The notes beneath the pieces were generated by a model. The model saw only the letters and a program-made list of their open reading frames with translations, was not told where the DNA came from and made no database searches. This document shows positions 4,876-5,677 of a stretch of DNA of 5,677 nucleotides, in pieces (position 1 is the first letter of the stretch; every line of letters starts with the position of its first letter). The translations under genes and the position numbers were made by a program. Source of the DNA: Clostridia bacterium (GTDB taxonomy: Bacteria; Bacillota; Clostridia; TANB77; CAG-508); the NCBI GenBank assembly GCA_022790685.1, contig JAAVXQ010000064.1, positions 1 to 5,677 of the forward strand, in the 5' to 3' direction.

Positions 4876-5677
4876 TTAAGGTGTTACTGTATTGTCTGTC
4901 GGATTAGTAGGTGGAAGCTTTGGTATACTCTCTGTTGCACCTTTAATATGACAAACTGAACATTCTTGATGTTTACTTCCTTCTGTAGTTTCGGTTGGAT
5001 TAGCATCTGTAATCCATACAAAGCTATGTTTTCCTGTTGCTGGTATTACAGTTTCACTTCCAGGCATCACTTCATTATCTACTGGACATATCATATTTTT
5101 CTTTCCTGGAGTATTACATGTTGGTGCTTGAAGGATATTTTCTTTTGTGTATTTGTGTTCATGCGCTGGTGGCTTATCATTATCATTATTATTGTTATTG
5201 TTATTATTATTGTTATTATTATTGTTATTATTATCGTTGTTATCATTATTATTATTATTATTGTTATTTGAAATATTTCTATATTCTATTGCTTGACATT
5301 TTGTGCATTGTCTGTCTTGTACTGCAGGATTAGTTTCCTGTGTTTGCCAAGCTGTAAATTCATGCTGACACCCTTGTGGCTCTTGTGGCTGTGTATGAAT
5401 ATTACATCTTTCAGTTGGAACTGTTGCTCCTGAATCTCCTTCTACATTTGCATGAACAGTAGTCCATTTCTTTTGATTTCTTTCTTTTTCAGGTAAATAT
5501 CCAAAACTTCTTTCTTCCCAAGAAGATTGTGGACAAAAGTCAGATGGTAGTAAACCACTATCTCTACATACTACTGCTTTTGCGTGTCCATCGCACACAT
5601 CTGGTACATTTGCTTCTGTAAATATATCTGTATATACATCTGCACAACCTTCTCTCGCTTTCTTTCCTGAAGATCTA
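4876..5677 (-). CDS. C-terminal tail of a probable class A penicillin-binding protein with Cys/His modules (5' end outside window)
   Basis: The frame is open from the window edge, so an apparent GTG at 5598-5596 is not the start; 266 codons are visible. Residues 1-102 resemble the segment after the transpeptidase domain in clostridial class A penicillin-binding proteins, which polymerise and crosslink peptidoglycan outside the membrane. Cues are VYTDIFTEANVPDVCDGH, then VCRDSGLLPSDFCP (36-49) and GATVPTERCNIH (83-94). Three Cys/His modules follow: C103-x-H105 with C124-x-x-C127; H174, C187 and C197; H217 and C239-x-x-C242. An Asn/Asp tract (137-167) links the first and second. Modules of the type 'H-x-F ... 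PTxTxxG ... CxxC ... IPATG' are known from surface proteins of low-GC gut Firmicutes. The protein ends in a Pro/Thr-rich stretch without LPXTG. The catalytic domains are not visible, so the penicillin-binding call rests on the tail alone; another secreted protein is possible. Confidence 0.6.
   Translation of the reverse strand, partial: RSSGKKAREGCADVYTDIFTEANVPDVCDGHAKAVVCRDSGLLPSDFCPQSSWEERSFGYLPEKERNQKKWTTVHANVEGDSGATVPTERCNIHTQPQEPQGCQHEFTAWQTQETNPAVQDRQCTKCQAIEYRNISNNNNNNNNDNNDNNNNNNNNNNNNNNNNDNDKPPAHEHKYTKENILQAPTCNTPGKKNMICPVDNEVMPGSETVIPATGKHSFVWITDANPTETTEGSKHQECSVCHIKGATESIPKLPPTNPTDNTVTP
5176..5268 (-). repeat. In-frame triplet-repeat tract encoding poly-Asn/Asp
   Basis: Thirty-one consecutive codons are AAT, AAC or GAT on the coding strand, encoding 27 Asn and 4 Asp (runs of 8, 2, 16 and 1 Asn separated by Asp). 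On the plus strand this reads as ATT units broken by GTT and ATC. The longest pure ATT run is six units (5245-5262). The 12-mer ATTATTATTGTT occurs four times (5185, 5203, 5215, 5254), which suggests growth by slippage or unequal duplication. Changes in triplet number would keep the frame and only alter linker length. Confidence 0.9.

Noticed and set aside
5176..5268. CRISPR-like array
   Set aside because: The units are 3-12 nt without unique spacers and lie within a coding frame; this is a microsatellite.
4966..5333. Plus-strand open frames rich in Ile/Val or Tyr/Cys across the triplet repeat
   Set aside because: They are the antisense readings of the Asn/Asp tract. Repeat DNA lacks stops in several frames, and no ribosome binding site or family resemblance is seen.
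5596..5598. GTG as the start of the Cys-rich protein
   Set aside because: The frame continues open to the window edge with family-like residues upstream (TDIFTEANVPDVCDGH), so this is an internal Val codon.

Overview
The window is strongly AT-rich. All recognisable genes lie on the minus strand and are packed almost end to end, with GGAGG-type ribosome binding sites and Lys/Glu/Asn/Ile-rich proteins. This points to a low-GC Firmicute, most likely a Clostridia-type, gut-like lineage; the genus cannot be read from the sequence. Transcription runs from high to low coordinates.

Layout in transcription order: (1) 5677-4876 is the 3' end of a gene cut by the window edge. It looks like the C-terminal tail of a class A penicillin-binding protein: a Cys-containing post-transpeptidase segment, then three Cys/His surface-type modules, with an in-frame triplet-repeat tract encoding 27 Asn and 4 Asp between the first and second. 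(2) 4875-4794 is a short intergenic gap with a perfect 15-bp hairpin. (3) 4793-3411 is cysS, cysteinyl-tRNA synthetase. (4) About 3392-2337 is a FemX/FemAB-type aminoacyl-tRNA-dependent peptidoglycan branching ligase. (5) 2336-1230 is a clostridial-style alanine racemase. (6) About 1228-203 is a DUF1189-type membrane protein with a highly charged tail. (7) 188-1 is the N-terminus of another membrane-anchored protein, cut by the window edge, resembling the start of FtsH.

Genes 3 to 7 form one tight unit (gaps of 0 to about 18 nt), so they are probably one operon with translational coupling. Two of its starts are ambiguous: the Shine-Dalgarno sequences sit where they would serve TTG codons rather than the nearby ATG codons.

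Functionally the neighbourhood leans towards the cell envelope. The upstream gene is a probable peptidoglycan polymerase, the Fem ligase adds amino acids from charged tRNA to the peptidoglycan stem peptide, and alanine racemase supplies D-Ala for the same stem. The DUF1189 protein and FtsH-like protein are membrane proteins. CysS is the housekeeping member. I see no CRISPR array, insertion sequence, tRNA, rRNA or riboswitch. The most unusual element is the modular, poly-Asn-linked, Cys-rich tail of the presumed penicillin-binding protein.
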